Shown here: positions 33,971 through 43,449 of the stretch, one piece after another
Layout: every line of letters begins with the position of its first letter
Numbering within the stretch: the stretch's first letter is position 1
From: Flavobacterium psychrophilum
GTDB lineage: Bacteria > Bacteroidota > Bacteroidia > Flavobacteriales > Flavobacteriaceae
Reading direction: 5' to 3'
NCBI GenBank assembly: GCA_001708385.1
Contig: CP012388.1
Coordinates: forward strand, 248,001 to 312,000
Length of the DNA: 64,000 nucleotides
Notes under the pieces: model-generated
Told to the model about the DNA's origin: nothing
Databases searched by the model: none
Seen by the model: only the letters and a program-made list of their open reading frames with translations
Program-made: the position numbers and the translations under genes

Positions 33971-34822
33971 TTAAAGTTCTTTAAAGGTATCTCCATTATT
34001 AAAATCTCCCGATTCAAAACCTCTTTTAAACCAGTACATTCTTTGTTCTGATGTGCCATGTGTAAAAGAATCGGGAACAATATAACCCTGGGCGCGCTTT
34101 TGTATGGCATCGTCACCTACAGCATTGGCAGCACTTAGTGCTTCATCGATGTCGCCTTCTTCAAGGACATTGTTCATTTGTTCATTGTAGTGTGTCCAGA
34201 CACCCGCATAAAAATCAGCCTGTAATTCTAAAGCTACTGAAAGATAATTGGCCTCCTTTTCGCTGGCATTGGCTTGCAGCTGCCTTACTTTAGAAGATGT
34301 ACCCACAAGCGTTTGTACATGATGTCCTATTTCGTGGGCAATTACATAAGCGATTGCGAAGTCACCGCCTTTAGCGCCAAAGCGCGATTGCAATTCATCA
34401 AAGAAAGCCAAATCCATATATACTTTCTGATCTGAAGGGCAATAAAACGGACCTGACGCGGAAGATACTCCTCCACAAGCCGTTTGAACCGCATCCCTGA
34501 ACAAAACCAGTTTAGGCTTTTTATATGTCATTCCATTCTCCTGAAATATTTTAGTCCATACATCTTCGGTATCGGCAAGTACCGTAGCGACAAATTCACC
34601 CATTTCTTTATCCCTTGCACTCAGTTCTGTATTTTGGGTTTCGCTGCCTTGCTGTATTTGGTTGGTGATATCGTTTATTACGGCTGAATTATCTCCACCC
34701 ATAAACATATTTATTACCAATATAATAACGCCAATAATACCTCCTCCTGCTACAAGTTTACCACCGGACATACCCCTACGGTCTTCCATATTATCACTTT
34801 GTCTCCTGCCTAACCATTTCAT
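33971..34822 (-). CDS. YpfJ-type neutral zinc metallopeptidase
   Basis: A 283-residue membrane-anchored metallopeptidase. The N-terminal segment has a basic start (MKWLGRRQSDNMEDRRG) and a single transmembrane helix at about residues 22-41. The zinc site is HEIGHH (His163, Glu164, His167). Two cysteine-bearing stretches (QTACGGVSSASGPFYCPSDQ) and the C-terminal FTHGTSEQRMYWFKRGFESGD are family hallmarks. The target and physiological role are unknown. Confidence 0.92.
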   Translation of the reverse strand: MKWLGRRQSDNMEDRRGMSGGKLVAGGGIIGVIILVINMFMGGDNSAVINDITNQIQQGSETQNTELSARDKEMGEFVATVLADTEDVWTKIFQENGMTYKKPKLVLFRDAVQTACGGVSSASGPFYCPSDQKVYMDLAFFDELQSRFGAKGGDFAIAYVIAHEIGHHVQTLVGTSSKVRQLQANASEKEANYLSVALELQADFYAGVWTHYNEQMNNVLEEGDIDEALSAANAVGDDAIQKRAQGYIVPDSFTHGTSEQRMYWFKRGFESGDFNNGDTFKEL

Positions 34823-34892
34823 AGCTTAAATTTTCTATTGAAATTAAAACAATTAGTTTCCATTTCAATGCATTTTGATAAATTATTAGCAT

Positions 34893-34920
34893 TAAAAAAG
34901 CCGCATCGTAAAATGCGGCT
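34893..34920 (-). terminator. Terminator of the DUF5723 gene
   Basis: AGCCGCAT (34899-34906) and ATGCGGCT (34913-34920) with a 6-base loop, T-run on the minus strand. Confidence 0.8.
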
Positions 34921-34944
34921 TAGATTATATATGACGAAGGCGTT

Positions 34945-36303
34945 CTAGAATCCGAAACGGAAACCTAAATAAGCATCTGCCTGATCTGTATCTGTAAGGG
35001 CTGCAGATAATAATGAACCCGAGCCAATGTAGAAACCACCTAAACGAACACCAATACCGGCTGTAAATCCGGATATTTCGTTACTTGAAAATGGCATATA
35101 AGCTTCGAACCATTCACCTGAATAACGTGGTGTTACTGTAAATACATTTTGGGAAACAATCTGATCATTTTTAGCATCGTCGCCTAGTCGTTGCTGTAAA
35201 AAACCTGTCACGTACCAGTTATTATATACTTTTACATCGGCATATGTCGATAGAAGTGCTGGCTGTTTTACCTTAAAATCCTTTTGAGGTGTCCCTTTTG
35301 TTACTAAAGGATCGTTATCAAGAATTGCCTGGATATCCTGTAGGTTATCTACTCCTTCGAACTGACTTAAGTTGAATTCCTGCGCACCAGTTACATTAAG
35401 TGAATAATTTGAAGATTCATTGTTATCGTCTTTAAAGGTCATGCTTCCTAAATTACGAAGTGATAAACCTGCATTTATAATGTAGCCGCCATCATTCTCC
35501 TGATCTTTTAACTGATAATTAAAACCTAAATCAGCTGCAAAACCATTAAGTCCGCCCGCAAAGAAATCTGTAAAGTTTCCAGCATCTGTAAAACCGTCGG
35601 CTAATGATCCGGAATAAGCAACATTTATACTTGTACTTGCATTTTTTAGCACTGCATTACCTTCATTATCACCTGAACCTAGAGCTATATTTCCGGTAAA
35701 CTTGTCAATACCAATATTAGCATAAGATCCAGGGAAAATTAATTTAAAAGTTACACCCGCCGAGAATTTATGCTGATCATTTTCAAAAATATCCCTCGCT
35801 CCCGAAAAGCCAATTTCTCCCCAGGATGTTCCTGTAACTTTTTGATTTGACCCTGCTGCAATTATGCTTCCGGCAATAGTGAGTCCATCACTTCCATTAG
35901 ATAGTGCTCTTCCAAGCCTGCTATCTACATCGGTTATATTAGCTTTAACTTTTGCTGATGTTGTTATTGAAAATGCCCATTTATCAATTTTATAAGCAAA
36001 TGCTGGGCCGAGGATTTCAATATCTGCTTTCATGTTTAGCGCTTTATTTCCTGAAAATATCAGATCTTCAAAATCAGAATTTCCACCAACAAGATCTCCA
36101 AAGCTAACTTTGTTGTTGGATACATTAGCGCTAAGATTTAAAATATTAACCTCATATTGCGTTTTTATGTTTGTTAACTCTGCCGGGTTAACTGTGGCAT
36201 TTATAATACCTGTTCTGCGAGATGTATTAATACCTGCAAAATGCTCCTGAGCGTAAACGCCGGTACCAAGTAGAGCAAAAATAAATAGTAAAGGTTTTTT
36301 CAT
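34945..36303 (-). CDS. DUF5723-type outer-membrane protein
   Basis: A 452-residue protein from the ATG at 36301-36303. A signal peptide is clear (MKKPLLFIFALLGTGVYAQ). It is then dominated by amphipathic strands and ends FYIGSGSLLSAALTDTDQADAYLGFRFGF, with a final Phe as in outer-membrane barrels. Residues HFAGINTSRRTGIINATVNPAEL at the mature N-terminus are typical of the DUF5723 group. A TM barrel is likely, function unknown. An upstream in-frame start would add MTQTITIH, which is less likely. It is monocistronic. Confidence 0.82.
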   Translation of the reverse strand: MKKPLLFIFALLGTGVYAQEHFAGINTSRRTGIINATVNPAELTNIKTQYEVNILNLSANVSNNKVSFGDLVGGNSDFEDLIFSGNKALNMKADIEILGPAFAYKIDKWAFSITTSAKVKANITDVDSRLGRALSNGSDGLTIAGSIIAAGSNQKVTGTSWGEIGFSGARDIFENDQHKFSAGVTFKLIFPGSYANIGIDKFTGNIALGSGDNEGNAVLKNASTSINVAYSGSLADGFTDAGNFTDFFAGGLNGFAADLGFNYQLKDQENDGGYIINAGLSLRNLGSMTFKDDNNESSNYSLNVTGAQEFNLSQFEGVDNLQDIQAILDNDPLVTKGTPQKDFKVKQPALLSTYADVKVYNNWYVTGFLQQRLGDDAKNDQIVSQNVFTVTPRYSGEWFEAYMPFSSNEISGFTAGIGVRLGGFYIGSGSLLSAALTDTDQADAYLGFRFGF

Positions 36304-36442
36304 ATGTATGGTGATTGTTTGTGTCATTAAATTTACTAAAATAATTTTGTATTTTTAATGAATTAACGATAATATCATTTTATACGTAATTTACTTAACA
36401 TAGGTTTTATGATGCAAATATCATAAAAGAATACACAAAAGC

Positions 36443-36464
36443 AAATACCCATATCAGGGTATTT
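36443..36464 (-). terminator. Hairpin after the panB-pseudouridine synthase genes
   Basis: AAATACCC (36443-36450) and GGGTATTT (36457-36464) around a 6-base loop, about 35 bases after the pseudouridine-synthase stop on the minus strand. The T-tract is modest, so termination is probable rather than certain. Confidence 0.5.
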
Positions 36465-36498
36465 TAACATTTGACGTAAGTATGTTATTTAGATAACG

Positions 36499-37188
36499 TT
36501 ATACCGCTTTCCATATCACGTCTTCGGGTACAGGTGCAATAATTTGGATCGCTTCTTTTGTTACGGGATGTACAAAATTCAGTTTTCGGGCATGAAGGTG
36601 TATACCGCCATCAGGATTGCTTCGGTCAAATCCATATTTAAGGTCACCTTTAATAGGGGAGCCTATAGCGGATAATTGAGATCTGATCTGGTGGTGCCTG
36701 CCGGTATGCAGGTTTATTTCGAGTGCAGTGTAGTTGTTTAGCTCTTTAATTATAGTATAATCAAGGCTTGCCATTTTACTTTCGGGGACTTCTTTACTAT
36801 GAGCTTTTGAAGTATTGGATTTTTCATTACGTTTAAGGTAATGTACCAAGGTAGCCGATTTTTGTTCCGGTTTATTTTTAACAACCGCCCAATATGTTTT
36901 TTGGGTTTCACGGTTTTTGAAAAGTTCATTTAGCCTTGTTAAAGCTTTTGTGGTACGTGCAAATATAACAATGCCTGTTGTAGGCCTGTCAAGTCTGTGT
37001 ACAACTCCTAAAAAAACTTCTCCGGGTTTGTTGTATTTATCTTTAATGTATTCTTTAACAACATCGCTCAGTGGTTTATCACCTGTCTTATCACCCTGTA
37101 CGATATCGCCAACACGCTTGTTTACAGCAATAATATGATTGTCCTCATAGAGAACCTGAAGATTTGTTTTATTGGAAAGAACTTTCAT
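36499..37188 (-). CDS. RluA family pseudouridine synthase
   Basis: A 229-residue enzyme with the catalytic motif HRLDRPTTGIVIFA (Asp in HRLDR, about residue 66), the YEDNHIIAVNKRVGDIVQGD opening and the closing LHTGRHHQIRSQLSAIGSPIKGD signature. There is no N-terminal S4 domain. RluA/TruC-type enzymes isomerise uridine in rRNA or tRNA, and the exact target cannot be read from sequence. It lies 21 bases after panB on the same strand, so the two are likely co-transcribed. Confidence 0.93.
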   Translation of the reverse strand: MKVLSNKTNLQVLYEDNHIIAVNKRVGDIVQGDKTGDKPLSDVVKEYIKDKYNKPGEVFLGVVHRLDRPTTGIVIFARTTKALTRLNELFKNRETQKTYWAVVKNKPEQKSATLVHYLKRNEKSNTSKAHSKEVPESKMASLDYTIIKELNNYTALEINLHTGRHHQIRSQLSAIGSPIKGDLKYGFDRSNPDGGIHLHARKLNFVHPVTKEAIQIIAPVPEDVIWKAV

Positions 37189-37209
37189 TTAGATAATCTA
37201 ACTATCGAA

Positions 37210-38028
37210 TTAATATTGTTCGTTAGTGTTTGGGAAATCTTTTGATTTTACATCAGTAACATATTGACCTATAGCTGTAGTCATACCTTCGTATAGATCC
37301 ATATACCTTCTTAAGAAACGCGGGCTGAATTCGTTATTCATACCAAGCATGTCATGAATAACCAACACCTGGCCGTCAACGCCACCACCAGCACCAATAC
37401 CAATAATAGGAATAGATACGCTTTCGGCAGCTTTTTGAGCTAAATGCGCCGGTATTTTTTCGAGTACTATAGCAAAGCAACCTAGGCGCTCCAGCATTTT
37501 TACATCTTCAATTAGCTTCTCTGCTTCAGCTTCTTCTTTAGCACGAACAGTATACGTTCCGAATTTATAAATAGACTGAGGCGTTAATCCTAAGTGTCCC
37601 ATAACAGGGATGCCTGCATTAAGTATTTTTTTGATAGAATCTTTTATTTCACTCCCACCTTCAAGTTTTACAGCATGTCCGCCGCTTTCTTTCATTATCC
37701 TTATTGATGAGCGAAGTGCTTCTTTGGGGTCAGACTGGTAGCTACCAAAAGGTAAATCTACTACTACCAAAGATCTTGTTATTGCTCGCACAACAGACGA
37801 TGCGTGGTAAATCATTTGGTCTAGTGTAATAGGAAGAGTTGTTTCATGTCCTGCCATTACGTTTGATGCAGAATCACCTACAAGGATGACATCTACACCT
37901 GCGGTGTCAACAATTTTAGCCATCGTATAATCGTATGCTGTTAGCATAGATATTTTTTCTCCGTTGGCCTTCATTTCAATTAAAGACTTAGTAGTAATTC
38001 TTTTATAATCTTTTTTTGCTACTGACAT
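37210..38028 (-). CDS. panB: 3-methyl-2-oxobutanoate hydroxymethyltransferase
   Basis: A 272-residue TIM-barrel enzyme that transfers the one-carbon group from methylene-tetrahydrofolate to alpha-ketoisovalerate in pantothenate and CoA synthesis. Family motifs are [34 protein letters not shown] (with Mg-ligand Asp) and [30 protein letters not shown] and [14 protein letters not shown]. The length is normal. It is upstream of the pseudouridine synthase gene. A TACATTTA (one base off the -7 consensus) lies about 20 bases before the ATG on the minus strand. Confidence 0.97.
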   Translation of the reverse strand: MSVAKKDYKRITTKSLIEMKANGEKISMLTAYDYTMAKIVDTAGVDVILVGDSASNVMAGHETTLPITLDQMIYHASSVVRAITRSLVVVDLPFGSYQSDPKEALRSSIRIMKESGGHAVKLEGGSEIKDSIKKILNAGIPVMGHLGLTPQSIYKFGTYTVRAKEEAEAEKLIEDVKMLERLGCFAIVLEKIPAHLAQKAAESVSIPIIGIGAGGGVDGQVLVIHDMLGMNNEFSPRFLRRYMDLYEGMTTAIGQYVTDVKSKDFPNTNEQY

Positions 38029-38181
38029 GACATTAAAATTTTGAGGGGTAAATGTACTAAATTGTAATAAGAATAAGCCCTAAGTTCTACTTTTATTAGG
38101 TTTTAGTTTACCCTGATTCATCTTCGACCAGGGTTAAAACTATAATCTAAAACAAGTTACGGATTCGAATAAATTAAGCAC

Positions 38182-38215
38182 AAAAAAAAGCCGCAATGTT
38201 TAAAATTGCGGCTTT
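38182..38215 (-). terminator. Terminator of the serine dehydratase gene
   Basis: AAAGCCGCAAT (38187-38197) and ATTGCGGCTTT (38205-38215) with a 7-base loop, followed by a T-run on the minus strand. Confidence 0.85.
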
Positions 38216-38220
38216 CTACA

Positions 38221-39648
38221 TTAACAGTCGGCATTGTTTACTGTAACAGCAAGTCCGCCTTCGGATGTTTCTTTGTATTTATTATTCATGTCCTGAGCAG
38301 TTTTCCACATGGTGTCTACTACCTTATCTAATGGCACTTTAGCGTTTTTAGGGTCGGTTTCCAATGCAAGTTCAGCAGCGTTAATGGCTTTAATAGCGCC
38401 CATTGTATTACGTTCGATACATGGAATCTGTACAAGCCCACCGATAGGATCGCAGGTCATCCCTAAGTGGTGTTCCATCGCGATCTCAGCAGCCATAAGG
38501 CATTGTTCAGGGGTTCCTCCCATAAGTTCAGAAAGTGCTGCTGCAGCCATTGCCGAAGATACGCCTATCTCAGCCTGGCAGCCACCCATTGCGGCAGATA
38601 TGGTAGCACCTTTTTTAAAGATACTTCCCACTTCTCCGGCAACCATAAGGAATTGTTTAATGTGGCTCTCATCTGCATCGTGGTTTTCAATAACCATATA
38701 ATACATAAGTACCGCCGGAATAACACCTGCACTACCATTGGTAGGAGCAGTAACCACACGGCCAAGTGCAGCGTTAACCTCGTTTACGGCAAGTGCGAAA
38801 CAGCTTACCCATTTAAGTATCTGACGGAATTTAACCTCGGTACCTCTAATTACCTCCAACCATTCCTGAGGGTTATTGTACGGCATTTCGCCTATAAGAT
38901 TCGCATGCATATCGAAAGCCCTGCGACGAACGTTAAGACCGCCCGGTAATATTCCAGAAGTATGACAACCTGTGTACATGCATTCCAGCATAGTATTCCA
39001 GATGCGCATAAGTTCTTTATCAATATCTTCTTCGCTACGAATTGACTTTTCGTTCTCGTATACTATCTCAGATATCTTTTTATTTTCAGATCTGGTATAC
39101 GCCAGTAATTCATCCGCTTTATCTATAGGGAAGGGGAAAGCACATTTTATAAGCTCTTTCTGTTTTGCTACAGTACGCTCTTCTTTAACTACAAACCCAC
39201 CGCCAATAGAATAGAAAGTAGATTCATATTGTGTATGATCATCAATATAAGCAGTAAACATGAATCCGTTAGCGTGAAATGGCAGGAAGTTTTTATTAAA
39301 AACAATATCTGTATTTATAAAAAACGGAATGATCATCTTACCTCCAAGATTTATCTGATAGGATACAGTGATTGTATCTATAATAGATGAAATGCTTTCA
39401 ATCGGAACATATTCGGGGTCGGCACCGCTAAGCCCAAGCATTACTGCAAGATTTGTAGCATGGCCTTTTCCTGTAAGGGAAAGTGAGCCATATAGGTCTA
39501 CCTTAACACGGTTTACTTTTTCAAAGATACCTTCATCATGAAGTTCTTTTAAGAAGCGTTCAGCACCACGCCATGGTCCAAGTGTGTGCGAGCTCGATGG
39601 TCCCACACCAATTTTTAGCATATCAAAAACAGAAATACATTCGTTCAT
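38221..39648 (-). CDS. sdaA: L-serine ammonia-lyase (iron-sulfur L-serine dehydratase)
   Basis: A 475-residue single-chain serine dehydratase that makes pyruvate and ammonia from L-serine. The beta-domain opens with [27 protein letters not shown] (SSHT signature). The alpha-domain holds the [4Fe-4S] cysteines expected in [36 protein letters not shown], and [19 protein letters not shown]. This length is the fused type. It is monocistronic, with a -7 box at 39694-39701 and a strong terminator. The enzyme feeds pyruvate to central metabolism. Confidence 0.96.
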   Translation of the reverse strand: MNECISVFDMLKIGVGPSSSHTLGPWRGAERFLKELHDEGIFEKVNRVKVDLYGSLSLTGKGHATNLAVMLGLSGADPEYVPIESISSIIDTITVSYQINLGGKMIIPFFINTDIVFNKNFLPFHANGFMFTAYIDDHTQYESTFYSIGGGFVVKEERTVAKQKELIKCAFPFPIDKADELLAYTRSENKKISEIVYENEKSIRSEEDIDKELMRIWNTMLECMYTGCHTSGILPGGLNVRRRAFDMHANLIGEMPYNNPQEWLEVIRGTEVKFRQILKWVSCFALAVNEVNAALGRVVTAPTNGSAGVIPAVLMYYMVIENHDADESHIKQFLMVAGEVGSIFKKGATISAAMGGCQAEIGVSSAMAAAALSELMGGTPEQCLMAAEIAMEHHLGMTCDPIGGLVQIPCIERNTMGAIKAINAAELALETDPKNAKVPLDKVVDTMWKTAQDMNNKYKETSEGGLAVTVNNADC

Positions 39649-39693
39649 AGCAGTTTAAAGCAATAGTTGTAAAGATAGTTATTTTACAGCCCG

Positions 39694-39701
39694 CAAATGT
39701 A
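39694..39701 (-). promoter_or_regulatory. -7 promoter element of the serine dehydratase gene
   Basis: The minus strand reads TACATTTG, an exact TAnnTTTG match, 45 bases before the ATG. A TTG lies 18 bases upstream of it, near the expected -33 position. Confidence 0.6.
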
Positions 39702-39803
39702 TGTAAAATGCAAATACTACAACGATATCGAAATAAAATTATTGATTTAATAAAACCTAAATAACAAAGGAGGTTAGAGTTGTGATAATGTTTAAATATA
39801 ATG

Positions 39804-39832
39804 CAAAAAAAAAGCCTCCCGATTGGGAGGCT
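39804..39832 (-). terminator. Terminator of the RsmB-like gene
   Basis: AGCCTCCC (39813-39820), loop GATT, GGGAGGCT (39825-39832), with a T-run on the minus strand. Confidence 0.8.
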
Positions 39833-39839
39833 CATATAA

Positions 39840-41057
39840 CTATTTATTTTTTCTTTCGAGTAACGCCATGTAGAAACCGTCGAAGCCGCTTTCTGAAGCC
39901 AATACCTTATTTTCTTTTACAAAAGTAAATTCTTTACCAATCTCGGTCGTAAGGAATTTTTTAACCTGCTCTTCATTTTCTGATGGAAGTACCGAACATG
40001 TAGCATATACCATTTTGCCACCCGGTTTTACGATCTTAGAATAGTTTTCAAGCACTTCTGCCTGTACTTTTCTAATGTTATCTATAAACTCAGGCTGAAG
40101 CTTCCATTTACTGTCAGGATTACGCTTAAGTACACCTAATCCGCTGCATGGTGCATCAATAAGTACACGATCGGCTTTTTCATGAAGCTTCTTGATTACT
40201 TTAGTACTGTCAATAATACGGTACTCAATATTGAAAGCACTATTTCTTTTCGCACGAAGCTTAAGCTGTTTCAGTTTACTTTCATAAAGGTCCATTGCAA
40301 TAAGCTGGCCTTTGTTTTCCATTAGTGATGCCATGTGGAGTGTTTTACCACCTGCACCTGCACACGTATCTACAACACGCATACCCGGCTCAACTTCAAG
40401 AAAACGCGCTACAAGCTGAGATGAAGCATCCTGTACTTCAAACATTCCTTCCTTAAAAGCATCGGTTAGAAATACGTTTGCTCTTTCTTTAAGGATAAGT
40501 GCATCCGGATAATCTTTTTCGATTATCGTATCTATATTTAAATCCATAAGGATAGCGCGAAGCTTTTCTCTAGTGGTTTTAAGCGTATTTACTCGAAGTA
40601 TTACTTTTGCCTGCTGGTTTTGTGCAGCAAGTTCTTTTTCCCATTTTGCTTCGCCAAGCTCTTTTACACCAACTTCATCCATCCAGTCTGGAATAGACTC
40701 ACGGTACTTACGTATTTTAGAAAGTTCATCAAAGCGACCCTTAATACGGCGTATTGGAGTATCTTCAAAATATTTCCAGTCCGGAAGCGTTACGCCACGA
40801 AGCACAGCCCACACAGCAAAAATACGCCATAGGTTATCCCTGTCAAGAGGTTCTTTAACTTCGGCAATTTCTATATAAAGGCGTTTCCAGCGAACAATTT
40901 CATATATGGTTTCGGCTACAAATTTTCTATCGGCGCTTCCCCAGCGTTTATCTTTTTTAAGTGCACGTGCAACAACCTTATCGGCGTATTCTCCATCATT
41001 AAAGACAAAGCCAAGTGAATCAATAACCGTAAAAACTAAATTCCTGTGTAATCTCAT
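39840..41057 (-). CDS. RsmB/NSUN-type rRNA m5C methyltransferase
   Basis: A 405-residue protein from the ATG at 41055-41057 (MRLHRNLVF). An N-terminal NusB-like helical region is followed by the Rossmann core. It has motif I VVDTCAGAGGKTLHMASLM, the PCSG catalytic loop (APCSGLGVLKRNPDSKW) and the second cysteine motif ATCSVLPSENE. The two cysteines (PCS and TCS) are the nucleophile and release cysteine of m5C methyltransferases. The likely product is m5C in 16S rRNA, but which position is not knowable here. Confidence 0.92.
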   Translation of the reverse strand: MRLHRNLVFTVIDSLGFVFNDGEYADKVVARALKKDKRWGSADRKFVAETIYEIVRWKRLYIEIAEVKEPLDRDNLWRIFAVWAVLRGVTLPDWKYFEDTPIRRIKGRFDELSKIRKYRESIPDWMDEVGVKELGEAKWEKELAAQNQQAKVILRVNTLKTTREKLRAILMDLNIDTIIEKDYPDALILKERANVFLTDAFKEGMFEVQDASSQLVARFLEVEPGMRVVDTCAGAGGKTLHMASLMENKGQLIAMDLYESKLKQLKLRAKRNSAFNIEYRIIDSTKVIKKLHEKADRVLIDAPCSGLGVLKRNPDSKWKLQPEFIDNIRKVQAEVLENYSKIVKPGGKMVYATCSVLPSENEEQVKKFLTTEIGKEFTFVKENKVLASESGFDGFYMALLERKNK

Positions 41058-41075
41058 TATCGTAATTTGAAGCTG

Positions 41076-41083
41076 CAAAGGTA
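41076..41083 (-). promoter_or_regulatory. -7 promoter element of the RsmB-like gene
   Basis: The minus strand reads TACCTTTG, an exact TAnnTTTG match, 18 bases before the ATG at 41057. It excludes an in-frame TTG at 41078, which lies inside the box. Confidence 0.6.
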
Positions 41084-41129
41084 TTATATTTTAAGCAGAA
41101 CTTATAACTATGTTTTGTTATGCTTTTTA

Positions 41130-41843
41130 TCAGGGTTTATTTTGGCTGTCCCATTGTTTAAGCATCACTTCCAATTCATGATATTCCTCAGCATAAGCAC
41201 CATCTAAAACTTTCATTTTTAATGGGAATTGTTCAAAATATTCTCTCGCTTTATTGCTTCCCGATACCGTAGCGATGAATAATTTATTGACTAATTCCAT
41301 CTTTTTCTCATCAATAGTAGAATCAGTTTTTTCATATTCAGATAAGACTTCTGTAATTTGACTACTAGTGTATTTAGGGAACTCAGTGTTAACTACGTTT
41401 TTTTGATTAATAATATCTTTATCGAAATATATTTTCCCGATATTCCATGCTATTGAATCGTATTTAAAACTTTTTGATACCGGTAGAAATTTAATGTCAC
41501 TTACATATAAAGTGTCATTTTTAGATTCAATACGACATTTTTTAACTGCACCCCAAAAATCAATAACTTTATTACTATTACAGATAGATAGCGTAAATTC
41601 CGAAAAATCACCATTCTCATTCCGGTAACCGCATAGTGCTATTATCTTATTCTTGGATAATGAAAAAACAGTATCGGCTACACTACCTTTTTCATGATAC
41701 TTACTATCAGGGCAGTCGCAGGTAATTTCGCTGTTTATAATTGTATCTCCCTTGGTCTCTTGCTTTTCTATCACTGTTGTCTTTTCCTTTTGACAAGCAG
41801 CGATAGCTATAACTGCTAATATAAGAATAGTAATTTTACTCAT
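41130..41843 (-). CDS. Lipoprotein of unknown function
   Basis: A 237-residue protein with lipobox IAIAACQKE (Cys17), then a spacer rich in Glu/Lys/Thr. A cysteine pair in ITCDCPDSKYHEK and CGYRNENGD and SICNSN suggest disulfide chemistry. The C-terminal part is helical (SQITEVLSEYEK, KKMELVNKLFIATVSGSNKAREYFE). I recognise no family. Its first 8 bases overlap the end of the AraC gene, which points to translational coupling with it. Confidence 0.65.
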   Translation of the reverse strand: MSKITILILAVIAIAACQKEKTTVIEKQETKGDTIINSEITCDCPDSKYHEKGSVADTVFSLSKNKIIALCGYRNENGDFSEFTLSICNSNKVIDFWGAVKKCRIESKNDTLYVSDIKFLPVSKSFKYDSIAWNIGKIYFDKDIINQKNVVNTEFPKYTSSQITEVLSEYEKTDSTIDEKKMELVNKLFIATVSGSNKAREYFEQFPLKMKVLDGAYAEEYHELEVMLKQWDSQNKP

Positions 41844-42741
41844 GGTAATGGTTTAAATGGTTGTCTCTTTTATATCTTCCTAAAAATGCAGATGGTGTTT
41901 CACCGGTTTTCTTTTTGAAGAGCCTTGAAAAATAAGCATAATCATCGTACCCCAATGAATAGCCAATTTCAGCAAAACTATCTTTTTGAAGGATAAACGC
42001 TTTTTTAGCTTCAAGCAGCACACGATCCATAATTACATCAGAAGCTGTTTTATCAACAACTGCCTGCGTAATTCTGTTAAGATGTTTAGAGGTCATATTT
42101 AGCATTCCCGCATACGCAGAAGGCGATTTTTTATTTGTAAAATGTTCACCAACCAGTTCTTCGAAATGCCTGAACTTAGCGTAATAGTTGTTCCTGTTTT
42201 CTATAGGTACTATATTCTGATGCTTGTAATATCTTGTCCCTTCATTATATACAAGATCTGTCAGGCTAATTATATACTCACGCTTTAATATGTTTTGAGA
42301 TTGATTTTCTTGCAGTATTAATCTGAACCAATTAGTAATGTTTTGATATTGCTTACCCGCGAGATAAATACATGGCGAGTTGTGCATACTGAAAAAGAAA
42401 GGAAAATGGCTTAATCTGTTATTGGTGTAATGCAGGTCATAAAAAGCCTGAGTGTGGAAGAAAATATACCCCTCGGTATCTTTCGATAACTCCCAATGAT
42501 GCGTCTGCCCCGGATTTAGAAAGAATAATGCCCCGGGTTTTACATCAAAAACAGTAAAGTCAACTTCGTGTATACCGCTTCCTTTAGTAAATAGTATAGC
42601 AAGATAGAAATTATGCGAATGGGGTAGTGCAATGTCCTTATGGCTTGTGACTAAATGATTTTGTAATGTGTTTGCATAGAAATCTTCAGGGCTAGTTCCT
42701 GCCTGAAACTGCTGCATCTGCAATACCGATACTTTTTTCAT
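41836..42741 (-). CDS. AraC family transcriptional regulator
   Basis: A 301-residue regulator. The N-terminal cupin-like ligand domain spans about residues 20-160 (SHNFYLAILFTKGSGIHEVDF, PGALFFLNPGQTHHWELS). The C-terminal double HTH has LNMTSKHLNRITQAVVDKTASDVIMDRVLLEAKK and the hallmark IGYSLGYDDYAYFSRLFKKKTGETPSAFLGRYKRD. Its ligand is unknown. The lipoprotein gene overlaps its 3' end and is probably in the same transcript. Confidence 0.94.
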   Translation of the reverse strand: MKKVSVLQMQQFQAGTSPEDFYANTLQNHLVTSHKDIALPHSHNFYLAILFTKGSGIHEVDFTVFDVKPGALFFLNPGQTHHWELSKDTEGYIFFHTQAFYDLHYTNNRLSHFPFFFSMHNSPCIYLAGKQYQNITNWFRLILQENQSQNILKREYIISLTDLVYNEGTRYYKHQNIVPIENRNNYYAKFRHFEELVGEHFTNKKSPSAYAGMLNMTSKHLNRITQAVVDKTASDVIMDRVLLEAKKAFILQKDSFAEIGYSLGYDDYAYFSRLFKKKTGETPSAFLGRYKRDNHLNHYHE

Positions 42742-42812
42742 ATTAATGTAATATGTCCTAAAAGTACAAATTCCTGCGAATATATGCTATTGCTATAAAC
42801 TGCTGTGTGCAG

Positions 42813-42820
42813 TAAATTTG
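42813..42820 (+). promoter_or_regulatory. -7 promoter element of the DUF983 gene
   Basis: TAAATTTG, an exact consensus match, 12 bases before the ATG at 42833. It excludes an in-frame TTG inside the box. Confidence 0.6.
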
Positions 42821-42832
42821 AATAAAAAAACA

Positions 42833-43192
42833 ATGTCACAATTTACAGATATATTAGAAGAAAAATGTCCGAAATGCGGACAGGGAAAAGTGTTCAGTAA
42901 AAAAGGTAATCCATTGTTGTTTCAAATGCCAAAAATGCATGAGAACTGTGCCGTTTGCGGACACAAATTTGAGAAGGAACCGGGTTATTTCTTTGGTTCT
43001 ATGTATGTAAGCTACGGTTTAACAGTTGCCGAAATGATAGCTGTATTTGCAGTAGCACATTTCTTTATTAAAAGTTTTATAGGTATGGTTAGCCTTATAG
43101 GTGTGATGTCAGTACTGTTAAGCACATTTAATTTCAGAATTTCCAGAATGGTATGGATATATATGTTTGATGGGCGGAAGAGGCACGTGTAA
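42833..43192 (+). CDS. DUF983 membrane protein with zinc-ribbon-like cysteines
   Basis: A 119-residue protein. The N-terminal CPKCGQGKVF and ENCAVCGHKFEKEPG segments give four cysteines (CxxC twice), likely a zinc ribbon. Two transmembrane helices follow (about residues 55-72 and 78-97), with GYFFGSMYVSYGLT just before the first. This is the DUF983 layout. Its function is unknown. It is divergent from the AraC gene, and a long hairpin terminator ends it. Confidence 0.85.
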   Translation: MSQFTDILEEKCPKCGQGKVFSKKGNPLLFQMPKMHENCAVCGHKFEKEPGYFFGSMYVSYGLTVAEMIAVFAVAHFFIKSFIGMVSLIGVMSVLLSTFNFRISRMVWIYMFDGRKRHV

Positions 43193-43214
43193 TCTTTAGT
43201 AATGATAAATTGTA

Positions 43215-43260
43215 AAATAGCCGGATATCGCTTGTCAATAAAAGTGATATCCGGCTATTT
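43215..43260 (+). terminator. Long hairpin after the DUF983 gene
   Basis: AAATAGCCGGATATC (43215-43229) pairs with GATATCCGGCTATTT (43246-43260), extended inward by a wobble and further pairs to about 19 bp. The T-run after it is short. A rho-independent terminator is most likely, with bidirectional use possible. Confidence 0.7.
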
Positions 43261-43449
43261 GTCGTTAAGTTCATCTTTAACACGATCATCATAAAATTTA
43301 TAAAATGTAACATTCTAGACAACTATGTGTTGTTTTGTAAGTAATTATTGATTTATCATCACAAAACAAATCGTTTTAGTATTAAAAATTCATACAAAGT
43401 AAATTTTCAATCTTTATTTTTTTATACATTAGCTAACCAAATTTACAAA

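Noticed and set aside
38110..38134. ACCCTG/CAGGGT hairpin upstream of panB as a riboswitch or attenuator
   Set aside because: Only a 6-bp stem with a 12-base or longer loop and no conserved riboswitch core.
38309..38949. Plus-strand open frames opposite the serine dehydratase gene
   Set aside because: They run antisense to an enzyme with intact motifs and carry no promoter or domain of their own.
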